Source: Chlorokybus atmophyticus (taxonomy: Eukaryota > Streptophyta > Chlorokybophyceae > Chlorokybales > Chlorokybaceae). From it: a stretch of DNA of 64,000 nucleotides. The DNA lies in assembly GCA_009103225.1 (NCBI GenBank), contig RHPI01001965.1:206085-270084 (forward strand), written 5' to 3'. How positions within the stretch are numbered: the first letter of the stretch is position 1; every line of letters starts with the position of its first letter. The notes below the pieces were generated by a model. That model did no database searches. It saw only the letters and a program-made list of their open reading frames with translations, and was not told the origin of the DNA. The position numbers and the translations under genes were made by a program. Positions 33,431 to 45,500 of the stretch are shown here, piece by piece.

Positions 33431-34106
33431 CTTTGATGTTCTCCCGGCGACCATGAGCGAAGTGAAGATCGAGAAAGTGAGCGGGCACACGGTCGAAGGA
33501 GCTCGCCGCCGCGCCGATGTGAGCCGCCACATCCACATGTTGCCGAGCCCGCTTCTTCAAGTTCTCCTTCCAAGGGGTCGCGGGCTCGGTGTAGCGGTTG
33601 CACATCGCCGCCACCCGAGCATTAGGAGTGTAGGAGTCGCTCTCGCGGCGAAAGATGCTCACAAGTAGTGGATGGTTGGGCTCGTCCATGGGTTCATCAA
33701 GAGGGATGGCGGGCGCTTTTCCACGCTTGAGGCGGATGTTTTCCGCTTCCAACTCCTCCAACCTCCTCGCCATGGCCTCCGTGGGTGTGGTGGAGGCGTT
33801 GGAAACCGGGCTTGCCGCCCTCTTTCTACGCTTGTAAGTGACCGCGGGCGGGTCGTCGTCGTCATGATCATCCTCATCATCACCATCACCATCCTTGTTC
33901 ACCTCCTCCCCATCCACCACGAGGGGGTGCTTTCTTTTCTCCTCACTCTCCGCTCGCCTCTCCTCCTCCTCACTGAAGGTCTGGCAACACGGACTTCTCG
34001 CCTTTGCCAAGCGGTTGGAGGCCATGAGAGCCGCCGCCGCCGAGGCTTCCACGTCCTCGCCTTGCCCTTGGGCGCTTGCTTGCGCCCGCGTCAACCTCTT
34101 GTCCAT
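33431..34106 (-). pseudogene. gag: DIRS-6 gag exon 1
   Basis: Open frame from Met 34106 (MDKRLTRAQASAQGQGEDV). It has an acidic stretch (DGDGDDEDDHDDDDPPAV), a basic motif (YKRRKRAAS) and a short coiled-coil-like segment (MARRLEELEAENIRLKRG). A conserved block follows (PMDEPNHPLLVSIFRRESDS), then RYTEPATPWKENLKKRARQH. The coding part probably ends at AAAG|GTGGGC (33431/33430); reading on gives an implausible tail to 33225. Exon 2 resumes near 33160. Best-preserved gag N-terminus of the family here. Likely a nucleocapsid protein, acting with RT and recombinase in the element's particle. Confidence 0.65.
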
Positions 34107-34333
34107 GGTGAAGGTCCCCCTTCCCCCTCACCACACTCGCCACCCTCGCCAAGGATGGCGCCGCCGTGCTAGGGTTTCAAGCGACTAGATAAGGAGCTTG
34201 TGGCTCACACTCACGCCTAGTGAGTGCTTGTGCCCCCTAGTGCCCGAGGCACTAGGGGCACAAGAGTCTCATAACTCATTAACGAGTTCTTGAGTTCATG
34301 GGCGCGCATTTCATGCGCTTCATGAACTCATAT
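34107..34333 (-). repeat. DIRS-6 5' A box (A1)
   Basis: The same roughly 200-bp sequence that lies 3' of the recombinase in other copies is here directly upstream of gag. It carries hairpins GTTCATG../..CATGAAC and GTGCCCCTAGTGCC/GGCACTAGGGGCAC. Its outer end at 34333 joins copia sequence. Confidence 0.75.
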
Positions 34334-34412
34334 ACTTCTTGAGTACATTCAGGTTCATCTGCTTCTTGGTGATCTCGATTGTCCTTGCAACTCTGTCTCT
34401 GGTGATGACAAT
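34334..34412. repeat. 79-bp duplication, right copy
   Basis: Counterpart of 32798-32876. Confidence 0.85.
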
Positions 34413-37400
34413 GCCGAGAAACAAGCGTGCATCGCCAAGATCTCGAATCTCAAAAGCAGATTGCAGTGTCACCTTGATATGTGACGTTGCAACAGTGTCG
34501 TTTGATGCCAAGATAATGTCGTCCACGTACACCAGCAACCACACTTGGCCGTATTCACTGATGAAGAGCCCGGGATCTGATGATGACTGCTGAACGCCCA
34601 TTTCTTTAGCTCCTTGCTGAGCCGAATGGGCCAGACTCTTGGCGCTTGCTTAAGCCCATAAAGAGCTTTATATAGCAAGCAAGCCTTTCCTGAGCCTCCC
34701 TCCTCGTAACCTTGAGGCTGCTGCACGTAGATCTGCTCATCCAACTCTCCATAGAGAAAAGCAGTCTTCACGTCCAGGTGGTGCAGCTCCAAGTCCTCTA
34801 CAGCAACCTTTGCAAGCAGCGCCCTGAAGGTTGTGTGCTTACTGGCAGGCGCAAACACCTCCTTGTCGTCAAAGCCCTCCTCCTGTAGGAAGCCCTTTGC
34901 CACAAGTCGCGCCTTGTAGCGCTCGATGTTGCCCTTGCCGTCACGCTTCATCTTGTACACCCACTTGACAGGTATAGGCTTGACGCCTTGTGGAACCTGC
35001 TCAAGTACTCAAGTCTTGTTGGCGTGTAGCGAAGCAATCTCCTCATCCATGGCCTTGCGCCACAACTCAGCATCTGGAGCTGTATTGGCCTCATGGTAAG
35101 TGCTTAGCTCCTTCTCCTCAGTGGTTTCAGCGCTCATGGCCTGGAACCTTTGGTAGAATTGAGGTGGCGCTCTGTTTCTCACAGGTGAGCGCCTCTCCTG
35201 CTCATCCACAGGTGCAATCTCGTCCTCCTCAAGGTGTGGCGCACCATTAAGAACCTTTATGTTGGCAGATGGTGTGGTGATGACCTCTGGCTCCTCAGCA
35301 AGGTCATTGTTCACAGGCGTAGAAGGTGTTGTTGGTGAAGTCGCCACCATCTTCTCGTCGAAGACAACATCCCTTCGAACCACAATCTTCTTGCGGTCCT
35401 CAAGCAAGATCCTGTATGCCTTGGAGTTTGGCTCGTACCCGACAAAGACACCCATCTCCCTCACGTTCTCAAGCTTCCTTCTCAGCTGCTTGGGGATGTG
35501 TGGATACGCCTTGGCTCCAAACACACGCATGTGCGTCACATCAGGCTTCGCACCGTAGAACAACTCCCACGGGGTCTTGGCTTTATTGCTCGTAGGTGAC
35601 CTGTTGCGGATGTAATTGGCCGTGACAAATGCCTCAGCCCACAAAGCTTTGTCCAGCTTTGTATTTATAAGCATGGCACGCACGCGCTCCACAAGCGTGC
35701 GGTTGAGACGCTCTGCAGCACCGTTTTGCTCAGGGGTGTAGGGTGCAGTAGTCTCATGCTTGATGCCATGCTCATTCAGGTAGCTCTTCAAGGTGTGGTT
35801 GAGATACTCAGAGCCTTGATCACTTCTCAACGCCAACACCTTTGTCTTTGCTTGTGTAGCCAGCTGAGTGAGTGTCCTCTTGACTACATCAGCAACATCC
35901 GACTTCGCAGCAACTGGAATAATAGCAGACAGCTTGCTGAAGTCATCTATGAAAGTGGCAACGTACCAACTCCCTCCAGTGGACGCAACTGGCATGGGAC
36001 CGCACACATCCATGTGCACGAGATGCAAGGGTGCTGTACTGGTGCGGGAAGAGGTAGGAAAAGGCTGCCTAGGCATCTTGCTCAGCACGCACGTCTCGCA
36101 TAGATCATCTTTTACTGCGTTGATGTCCTCCGCTTTGATGTTGATCCCATTCACCATGTCCTCAGCCACCAGTCTTGCCAGGTAGTCCCATTCAAGTCTT
36201 CGGTGCCAATGACGAGCTGTGTCCGATGCAGTGACTATCGCAGACAACGCAGGCTGCCGATCCAGTGTGATGCAGTACAAGCTCTCTCGCAATGTGCCCT
36301 CCACAACAACAATGTTGTTCACCTTGACTTGACACTTTTGAGCATTGAAGTTAACTTTGGCGCCTGCGCTTGTAGCTCTTCGAACGGAGAACCGGCTGGA
36401 AGCTAATCCTGGCACGTGGATCACCTCTTTCAGGGCCACTTCATGTGTAGCGCCCGCCACCACAGTGTGTAGGATGACGGTGCCCACTCCCACAGCTTGC
36501 AAGTGCAGCTTGTTGCCAAAGCTCACTTTCACACCAACAGCATCGCTCAGAGCATGATATTCATGGAACTCATATCTGTGTGGGGTCATATGCTGTGTGC
36601 ACGCAAAATCAAACAACCAAGCGCTTTCGATAGCAGTGGTGCTAGCAGCAAGTGCTACAGCTTGTCTATCAGAACCTTGTTTCTGTTGCTGATCGCGCTT
36701 CAACTTTCGACTGTCCTTCTTTAGGTGTCCCTTCTTGTCGCAGTAGTGGCAGGTACGCGTCTCCTTCTTCCCACCACCGTTATTGTTGTTGGGGCGTGAA
36801 TTGGATTGTGCCGCGAATGCCACAGCTTCAGCCTCGTCCTGGCGTCCTGGTGAAGTGGATGCTCGTTGCTCGACTTGAAGTAGGCGTGGGGTGATGGCCT
36901 CGAGGGAGCTCCTCACTGGTTGACTCCATAATGGTGACAGTCATCTCGAACTCCTTGGGCAAGCCAGCAAGGATGACCCAGACCACCTCCACCTCCTTCA
37001 CTTCGTGTCCAATGGCAAGCAAGTCGTCCCACAGCTGCCTGGCTTGTGAGATGAACTTGATGACAGGTTCAGCAACATCCTTCCTCAAAGCATTCATCTG
37101 CTTCCTCAACTGCAACTTCTTAGCATTGTTTTTAGCCTTATAAACCTCAGCAAACTTCTGCCACAACTCTCTAGCAGACTTGCAACGTGCAACAAGCGCT
37201 AAGTGATGCTGTACCACTGTCAACGCAAGTGCCTGATTGGACTTTTTCTTCATGGGTGCGTCCTCTAAGTCGAGAGGGCGCTCCGTGGGATCCACCACCG
37301 ACCATAAATCCTTGTGCATGAGTAGCATCTGCATCCGGATGCTCCATGTCCCATAATTGTCGAGGTTCAATGGCTCGATGTTGACCTTATCATAGCTGGT

Positions 37401-37427
37401 CGCCATGCTTCCTTTGCTAGTCTGCAA
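34334..37427 (-). pseudogene. gag-pol: Copia B polyprotein, gag to RT
   Basis: Minus strand from Met 37427 (conserved start MATSYDKVNIEPL at 37406). Gag runs to a 2-nt deletion near 36905. A 635-codon frame (36916-35009) follows with the CCHC knuckle (CHYCDKKGHLKKDS, last Cys now Ser), protease (FDFACTQHM, Ser of DS now Phe) and full integrase. A TGA at 35009 lies at exactly the Trp codon that is TAG in copia A. RT continues from 34960 with a frameshift near 34600. The catalytic YVDD is intact at about 34530. At 34334 the frame meets the inserted DIRS-6 fragment. Confidence 0.9.
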
Positions 37428-37484
37428 TGAAGACGGCGCCTCCCCAAGCTACATTAACTTGTACTTGCTATACTAGCGCTAGTG

Positions 37485-37497
37485 TGGGCCCATAACC
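37485..37497 (-). promoter_or_regulatory. Copia B primer-binding site
   Basis: Minus strand GGTTATGGGCCCA directly abuts the 5' LTR. Confidence 0.8.
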
Positions 37498-37817
37498 TAT
37501 TGAGATTGCACAGTAGCAACAACGACAAAAGTGTGGCGTTGACAATTAAGCAGAGTGGATCTTACTGTATTGCACAACATACAGTGTCTTATATGGTACA
37601 CTAGTGAGTGCTAGTCAACACAAGTCAACGCTAGTCAAAGTCAACACTAGTCAACACTAATCAACGGTCAAAGTCAAAGTCAATGGTCAAAGTCAAAGGT
37701 TAAAGTTAACGTTGACCATAGTGGACTATAACTCTCATATCGGCAGTTGACCGTAACTCCCAAGGTGAAGATGATCATAGAAGTTTAGCTAAGGCGCCTA
37801 GCAAAGTACCTTCAACA
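37498..37817 (-). mobile_element. Copia B 5' LTR
   Basis: 320 bp; the minus strand runs TGTTGAAGGTAC...CAATCTCAATA with the TTGAC array and TATA box. Followed on the plus side by TSD GGCTT (37818-37822). Confidence 0.92.
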
Positions 37818-37822
37818 GGCTT
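37818..37822. repeat. TSD of copia B, right copy
   Basis: GGCTT, identical to 31716-31720; both lie within DIRS-3 gag. Confidence 0.9.
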
Positions 37823-38211
37823 TACCTTGGGCTTGGGCTGCGCCGCAACCACATCCTTCAACGCCTTTCAGTAGCCGCTTTGCCTCATCATCAACCATTG
37901 TGAGGGGGTTGCGCACCAGCTCGTCCACAACCTTCTAATCATGCTCGTTAGCCACTTCCACATAGTGGAATTGCTTACACACCTCATCAAATGCTGCGCA
38001 CAGAGCACACATGAGCAACACGCATTGCATGTTCATGCGGGCAAAGCCAATGAGTTTAGCGCCAAGCGCACCCCAAATCCATTCCCATACCTATCATGTG
38101 CATATGCGCATGCAAATGCGGATATTATGCCCTGTTGTGCTCGTTCCCTTACTGTGGGGTAGTCATATGTGAATATAGGGTGAGCGTACAATGGTGTTAA
38201 GTATGGGCCCC

Positions 38212-38306
<95 letters not shown>

Positions 38307-39110
38307 NTAGACATCGGGCTAGCGCCTTCATAAGGCCCATCATGAACGCATGTGCAAGTGTATGTGGGCCTAATCTGCACCCACATATTCATGTACCTAC
38401 ATGCGCGTGTATGTGGCTTAACAAAGAATGAGCCCACCTTTCATGATAACTTTGCGGCCTTTAACAAAGTGGGGGTCTTCGGCGAGGTGGGCGGGCACAC
38501 GATCAAAGGAGGATGCCGCCGAGCAGAGCAGAGCCGCAACCTTGAGGTGTTATCGAGCCCGCTTTTTCAAGTCCTTCCTTCAAGGGGTGACGGGCTCGCT
38601 GAAGCGGGTGGCCATGGCTCCCACTCGAGCGTTGGGGTTGGTGGAGTCGCCGCTATCACAACAAAAGATGCTCACAAGTAAGGGGTGGTTGGGCTCGTCA
38701 ATGGGCTCATTACACGGGATGGAGGGCGCCTTCTCACGCTTGAGGCGCATATTGTCCGCGTTCAACCTCCACATCATTGCCTCTGTGGGTGTCATGGGTG
38801 GGGTAGAAGCATTGGAGAGCAGGCTGGCCTCCCTCTTCCCACGCTTGTAAGTGACGAAGGGCGGGTTCACATCGTCCTCATCCTCCTCACCACCACCATT
38901 ACTCTCCTTGTTCACCTCCTCCTCTCCCCTCCCCACGGGGGGGGCGCACCTCTCCCTCCTCCCTCGTCACTCTCCTCTCCTCCTCCTCACTCAAAGTGTG
39001 GCGATACGAACTCTTAGCCCGCGACAAGCGATTGGCGGATACCATCGCCGCCGCGGCTGTGGCCGCCACCTCCATCATTTTGGGCACTTGCTTGTGACCA
39101 TGTAACCATG
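37823..39110 (-). pseudogene. gag: DIRS-3 gag N-terminal part
   Basis: Minus strand. The start region is near 39110, shifted by frameshifts (SANRLSRAKSSYRHTLSEEEERR). It continues with the acidic stretch, NADNMRLKREKAPSIPCNEP and EPNHPLLVSIF, to the donor-like AAAG|GTGGGC near 38437. An intron-like segment of about 304 bp follows with an acceptor CACAACAG near 38134. Exon 2 (ALCAAFDEVCKQFHYVEVAN) runs to the copia B insertion point. It is colinear with DIRS-6 gag but broken in several places. Confidence 0.7.
38213..38307. repeat. Homopolymer of 94 C ending in N
   Basis: Lies in the presumed intron of DIRS-3 gag at the position where the copies at 22.9 kb and 33.2 kb have only 7-8 C. The trailing N shows that the assembler could not resolve it, so the true length is unknown. 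Confidence 0.95.
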
Positions 39111-39345
39111 GTACAGGTCCTCCGCTCACACCTCCTCACCACACTCGCCACCCACGCAAAGGGTGGCGCCGCCGTGCCAGGGTTTCAAGTGACTAGATGA
39201 GGAGCATGTGACTCATAACTCACTCTATAGAGTGCTTGTGCCCCCAAGTGCCTAGGGCACTAGGGGCACAAGAGTCTCATAACTCATTAACGAAATTTCG
39301 AGCTCATGAGAGCGCATTTTATGCGCTTCATGAAGTCATATATCG
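39111..39345 (-). repeat. DIRS-3 5' A box (A1)
   Basis: Upstream of gag on the minus strand, with the same hairpins and the TCTAGTCACTTGAAACCCTG block as other A boxes. The outer end lies near 39345 (CATGAAGTCATAT). Confidence 0.7.
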
Positions 39346-39383
39346 TTATGTGAAGCTATAGGTTGCTGTTATGTTCCAATTTA

Positions 39384-39755
39384 TGTTAAATGTTACTAAT
39401 TGTTGAATGTACATGTATGAGCGGCGCCAACATGTAGTTGGTACGAACAGCCTAACCTTCATAGTTACGGGAGTTACGAGAGTTATGAGAGTTACGGCAA
39501 TTATGGTCAATTGTGGTCAACTTTGATGTTGACCGTTAACTTTGACCGCTAATTGGTGTTGATTTCTACTAGAGTTGACTAGAGTTAATTAGTACTTAGT
39601 AGCATCGTATATGAGACACTGATTACTGCTTAATACAAAGGGTCGCATATTGTCTCGATAGTTGGCGTGCTTGCTGCACTTGTCCTTAGTGTGTGCACGC
39701 TTGTATGTAAGAGGCACATATACACACACACTAGATGCATTACTAGTTCTCACTA
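39384..39755 (+). mobile_element. Solo LTR of the copia C family
   Basis: Plus strand TGTTAAATGTTACTAATT... to ...CTAGTTCTCACTA. More diverged than the C1 LTR, but with the GGGAGTTACGAGAGTTA block, TTGAC motifs and the TTAGTGTGTGCACGCTTGTA block. Flanking 5-mers differ. Confidence 0.8.
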
Positions 39756-41903
39756 GTTTGTTAATAAAGAGATGTATTTGATATCGTTGTTTGCATAAAA
39801 CGCGCAATTGGCCAAATGCTGGCGCTGGTTGTAATGCGGTTGGTTAATTAAACGCGCACAAGCGCGCGACCTAAGTCAGTTGTTGGTTGATTTGTTTTTG
39901 CATCAATTGCGCTAGTTTAAGATTACGTCGCCAACCATTGCAAAATTAATGTTAGTATATAACTTTTGGATCGTCACGGTCATCGCTAATTTCCTTATAG
40001 GTAAACGTGCATTTCATTCTGTAACATGTTGTAAAAGTTATAACATGCGCAGGTGCTGCACGCGTGCCCACCCGTTTGGATACTTGGGTCATATTACCCA
40101 TGGGCAATGCATAGTTATGCGGGGCATGTACCACAATATGCAAACTATTGTGTATGATAATGAAGCTCCCACCTAGCAACAACATATTATGTTTTGTCTT
40201 GTTGTCGCAGAACCATGTGCTTGCTTTAACCTTCTCATAACGTGCTTGTCGCACAACCCCATCAGGGAGGTCTGGCAATATGAGAGGCACAACGAGTACA
40301 TGGTTGGATTTTGCACAATATAAGCGCGCAAGCCCGCAAGTGAGGCCCTCACACTGTTGACCGATTTATAAACTCAAGGCAAATATGGGTGCAAGGCGTT
40401 CATCTTTGCACTGCCATGTTCGAGCTTCTCTACTGCTGCTATGCAATGTGCTTGATAGCTCCCAAAGAGCCACCTTTGCGGGGTAATTACCTTGTGCCGT
40501 ACTCGCAAGTACCAAACATGTATGTGCGTAAGCTCATACCAAAAACCACGCGATGAGCAATGCTTGGCCTCATTCATATGTGCCCATCCTACTCGATAAA
40601 TGTTTTTAGCCTACCACATAGTGACGCACTTATGGCAAGCCTGACTGGCTCCGGCTCCCCAAGTGTGGGCAATGCATGTAATTGCTGGTTTCAACCGACC
40701 GTGCACACGACGGCCCAATGACATGATGTATGAGTTCAGTTTCTACTAACAGCCGTGACCCGGCTAGTTAACCTGGTTGGGTCCAACATACAAGTGGCGC
40801 ATAGCAGGCAATGAGCGGCCGCTTGGTTACATCATATAGTTAAGTTGTTCATGAATGGCACTTAAGCCAATTGCAAACCGCGCAAATGCGCTTTCTATTA
40901 CCAATGATAAAACCGTGTTTTGTATATATATATATATATATATGGATCCACTTGTGTGCACGGCCGTTGAACCCAGGAGTAACCGGTATTTTGAGAAAAA
41001 TGTTAAGGTGTCTATAGTTGCAATGGAGTGAAGGTGCGTGTCGTTGTTGCAAACCAACGGTGCCTCACCATAAAAACAAGACTAGTATTGCACAAGTTGC
41101 TTGCTTCACATGAAGACATGGCTGCACACAATACCGCGACAGTTAACAAGATTGTGGCCAAATACATAGTTGATACGCTAGGTTGTAACATTTTTCAATT
41201 GTGTGGGAGTGTGCAGAGTCTGCAGACCTAGTAGCCTTTGCATGGTCAAGCTACTCATGTCTTGCAAGGCACATATGTGTAATTACCCCACGCCGCAAGG
41301 TAGCATGATGTGAGCTTATGATAGTCGGCGCTGCACTGAGTGATACATTGTGTCTATGAATGCACACTAACAACCTCGCATTGTGAGTGCACCTAGGCGG
41401 ACCTTGTAAGCTAGCATGCCGTTACTCGTGCAAGAGGTACATGTGGCATAGTGAGAAGCATTATGCTATTTGCATGTGGGTGAAAGTTGTAAAAGGAAAT
41501 AGGCATGGGCCCAGCATGCTTTAATACCCACTATAGGCAATTGGGTGGGGCCACCTTAATACAAACAAGAAGTGTGCTTTTAGCACTGCCGTGCGTGTTC
41601 CAAGTCCGCAGCCATAGTCACTGAAAAGTAGAGGGATAAGCGCGTATAATGGCATTATTGGCGAATAAATGTCCCCAATGGTGAAGCCTAATGCAAAGTA
41701 GTAGTGGCCTTATGCTTCCATAGCCTGAGTGGGTCAATACATTGGCCGTTAAAAGGCTGGCAGCAAATGGCCGACTTCCTCCATGTGCATCCCATTGAAC
41801 TATATGACAACTTACACGCTAATGAGGCAGTATCAATGGTAATACATAGCCGCCACTTCCGATATAATGCGCAATAGCAAAGGCAGTTGGCAATTAGTAG
41901 TTG
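39756..41903. other. Gene-free stretch with (TA)n
   Basis: No recognisable gene. A (TA)11 microsatellite lies at 40922-40943. A short frame at 41028-41231 (SHEDMAAHNTATVNKIVAKY) has ordinary amino-acid use but no known family. Confidence 0.4.
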
Positions 41904-42320
41904 TGGCGGCGGTGGCGGTGGTGGCGGCGGTTCTTAGCAGTAATGACCCAGCGGCGACACCCACAATAGCAGCGGCAATAGTCTCCTCTGCCCGCCCCAC
42001 CATCTTTTGATGTGTTGGCTACATGCCAAGGTGCAAGTTCGCCCCCTCCCCCTCCGCCCTCTTGCTTATGGCTTGCACACAATTGGCGCCCCTTTGCAGC
42101 TAACGCGTCAGGTTGCTCTTCATAGCTCGCCCCCACCCTTTCTGGCAGTGGCGAGAATCCCCCTCCTCCCTCCCCACCATCTTCTGGTGTGTTGCTGCAT
42201 GCCAGGGTGCAAGACCGCCCCCTTCCCCTCCAACCTCTTGTATGTGGATTGCACACATGTGGCGGCCTCTTGCAGCAGCAGCTGTGTCAGGCAGCTCACC
42301 ATTGCCCTCCCCCACCCGCT
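41904..42320. repeat. (GGCGGT)n and a two-copy tandem repeat of about 176 bp
   Basis: A GGC/GGT tract at 41904-41932 is followed by two copies of a C-rich unit. Each starts CCCCACCATCTT (about 41996 and 42172) and continues through a TGTTG..TGCATGCCA block to TCAGGTTGCTC/TCAGGCAGCTC. Confidence 0.65.
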
Positions 42321-42426
42321 ATTGGTTAGTATGCGGTTAGTCTAATTGTTTGCCTGCAAGTTTGCCGCCACTACCTGCTTACCAAGCACTCTTTCGCAAC
42401 CCCTGAGCAGGAGATAACAGTGCAAG

Positions 42427-42431
42427 CAAGA
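42427..42431. repeat. TSD of C1, left copy
   Basis: CAAGA, identical to 48185-48189. Confidence 0.85.
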
Positions 42432-42519
42432 TGTTAAATGTTATAGCTTGTTGAAAGTACATGTATAGGTGGCGCCTACATGTAGTTGATACGATCAGGT
42501 TAACCGTTATAGTTGCGGG

Positions 42520-45500
42520 TGTCATGCGCGTGCGTGTTGGTGGCGCAACGCATCGATTATGAGGGCTTTTGAGGTCATATTTCATGAGATAGAGCTGAGT
42601 TACGGTCATCACATCGAGGTGTAACTCAATTACGCTGGTAGGACTCACACTGTGACTGAAAATCGCTGGTTATGACTGATTTGGGTTGTATGGTAGTTGT
42701 GGCAGCCAAAGTGGTTAAAACGGTTGTCGAGGCGTGGTAGGAGGGTATGTAAGTGTTCTTGACTTGTGTTGCAGCTAGTTGAGCGCAAGTCCCTTGTTCT
42801 ATTGGGAGTATACAGCTACTTGGAGAGGCTTCAAGACTTGGTTGGTCGTTGCCTTGGTTGTGTGCTTGCCTTGAGTGTGCACGTGCTTGGATACGCTTGT
42901 GTGAAGTGTATGAGCGTGTGCCACACCTTGCGAACGGACTTAGCCTCATCTCCCCGTGCATCACATGCCAATTGCAAGTATAGAAGGCCGTGCTTGAGTC
43001 TAGGTTGGCTAAGACACGCGCTTGTTATTTGCGCTCAACTCATTGGCATAAAGGTGTGCGGGTGTTTGTGGTTGTGGTGGACGTGGAATGCCCGTGGAAA
43101 CAAGGTCAGGAGCTGGTCTGAAGGAGCTTGAAGTCCCCTTGAAGGAGAGAGAAGAGTTGCCCGAGAAAGAGGTGCCTACTTCCCCGAGCGAAGGAGACTA
43201 CGAGAACGAGCCAGCCGGTGACAAGGAAGACCACGAGGAGGTTGAAGAGGTTGAAGAGGAGGAGCCAGATCTGATGGACACCTTGTTGAAAACGGAGATG
43301 GAGGGTGCGCGCACGCGTTTCAGCGGTCGGCCCAGCACATTGGAGCTACAAGACTTCAAGGGTAGGTTTGAGTGTCGCATGATTAGCTGGTCGGCACGTG
43401 ATAGGTCATGGAATGAGCACAAAGCATTCAAGATGATGCCCGAGTTCTTGGAGGATGAAGCTTTGAGCACGTGGAGGGAGTTCAAGAGGAAGTTGGAGGC
43501 ACGAGAAGAGGTGTGTAGAGCTGAACATGGAGCTGAGTTTGAGAAGGAGTGGGCGAAGGTGCAGCCCGTGAAGGAGTTCATGGTGGTGTTGACGTCGACG
43601 TATCCACAATCGACGCCGGCAAAGATGATGGAGCTGATGTATTTCAAGCGCAAGGATAGTGAGACACCACGCATGATGTACACAAGGATGGTGAAGTTGT
43701 TAGAGTACACGGAGCATGAGGTTGTGTCCAACAAGATGGCGGCGGTGCTGTACTTGCGTGCGTTAGAGGATGGCTTGAGGGAGGCGGTGCAAACCGTGTT
43801 GCGAGGAGCGCATCAAGGCGCAAGCTACACGCTTCGTGATGTCTTCGTTGCAGCCGAGAACGCTCAATGGCAGCAAGAGTATGAGAAGAGCATTGGTTCG
43901 ATGGCGGAGGGCATGGCGACGCAGCTGTCGGGAGCTACCAAGCGCACCGATGCTGGTCGGCGCGATGGAGGGCAAGCTACAGTCATCAAGTCAGCTCCGG
44001 TGAGGAGTGTAATGGCTGCAAATGGTGTTCCTATGGATGCACGGCATGAGGAGCAGCAAACGGGAGTGTGTTGGAGGTGTGGAGAGGTCGGACACATCGC
44101 AAAGTATTGTCCGAAGAGGCAAGGCCTTGTGTGTTCATATTGTGGGAAGATGGGCCATGATGACAATGCGTGTTGGAGCAAGCATCCGCACTTGCGCGCG
44201 GAGGTGCTGAGCGGCAAGACGGTGACCAAGCAAGCACATTCAGCTCATGCGGGAAGCTCACAAAGCCATGCGGAGCTGGCGCGAGCAAGCAAGGTGTCCG
44301 CGCTCGTTGCCGAGGTGGCCGAGTTGAAGGCGGCGCTAGCGGGGCTGCGCACGCAGCCGAAAGGCAAGCAAAAGGGTGTCCGACAGGAGAAGGCTGATGA
44401 TGATGGAGGTGCGTACGCATACTTGGCGTATAGCGCGGCGTGGTGCAGCCCGATGGCGGCTACGGCAGCTACGGGGAGTGCGCGCGCAGCACCTACGACG
44501 GCGGTATCGCCCTACATGCGAGGCAAGGGGGTCCGCGCTGCAGCCTCGGAGGTTTGTAAAGTTGCTGGGGGTTATGAGGAACTGTTTGCACCAGCTGATG
44601 CGCGTTCACGCGCGATATTGGCACCGTTGACGGCGACGGCGGGAGGCCATGCGCCTGCGCCAGCCATGGAGGTGTCGGCGTCGTCGGTGTCGACATTGCC
44701 TTCGGTGAGGAGAGTTGTGAGTGTGGAGCAGCATGACGGCATGCGTATTAGTGTGAAGAACGATGTGAATGAGGTGAAGGTGCAGTCCGCGAAGGGTCTG
44801 GCATTGTTGTTGGAGACGGCGAGTGCACAAGTCAGCCCTACATGTGCGCGCGAGTTGAAGGTGCCAACGGCGGCGCATGCGGATGCAAGTGCAGTCCATG
44901 AGCTGGCGGGAACGCTTCTTCATCAGCCCATGTTGACGCTGAAGGATGTTGGTTGCACTTTGGAGCGTTTGGAGTGCGTGTTGGGGCAGATGTCGAAGCC
45001 CGCGACAGCCTACGCAGCTACGCAAGTCACTTTGGATTTCGAGGCAGCTGTGCCGAGTGAGGAGGTGTATGGAACAGTCATATATGAAGAAAAGGAGCTC
45101 AATGCAGTGCCGGATGGTAAGCAAGAGCTGGAGGGGGATGTGCCTATCGTGGAGTTAGCAAACGGCATGCACACGAAGGTGATGGAAGAGCCGGTGCAGC
45201 TGGACTTGTCGGCGGCGTTGTCGAGACCGGCGGAGAGGCTTGATGTTATGGCGACGGTGGCAACGGTGGACAACAAGCATGGTCATGTGCAGCTGAACGG
45301 GTACACACCAGAGCGCGTGCTCGTGGATACATGTGCGGAGCCAGTGATACTTGGAGCGAGAGCGGCGGCGCGCATGGGATTGCAGCCGAAGGATTGGGGG
45401 CCATGTCCGTGGCATCTCAAGACTGCTGGAGGAGGGATGGAGGCCGTGTTTGCGGTGACATTAGAGCCCGTGCAGATCCAATTGACTGCACATGGTGGAG

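Larger units (their letters stand above)
32877..34333 (-). mobile_element. DIRS-6 fragment inserted in copia B
   Basis: A 1,457-bp piece of a DIRS element on the minus strand: the 5' A box (34107-34333), gag exon 1, an intron with a C8/G8 run, and part of gag exon 2. It stops abruptly at AEAKRLKKAIK. It interrupts the copia B RT frame and is bracketed by a 79-bp duplication of copia sequence. Confidence 0.8.

Noticed and set aside
38033-38437. Minus-strand frame encoding a long poly-glycine run
   Set aside because: Produced by the 94-base homopolymer inside a presumed intron; not a protein.
41894-42345. Several overlapping frames on both strands
   Set aside because: They come from the GGC/GGT tract and C-rich tandem repeat; no protein family.
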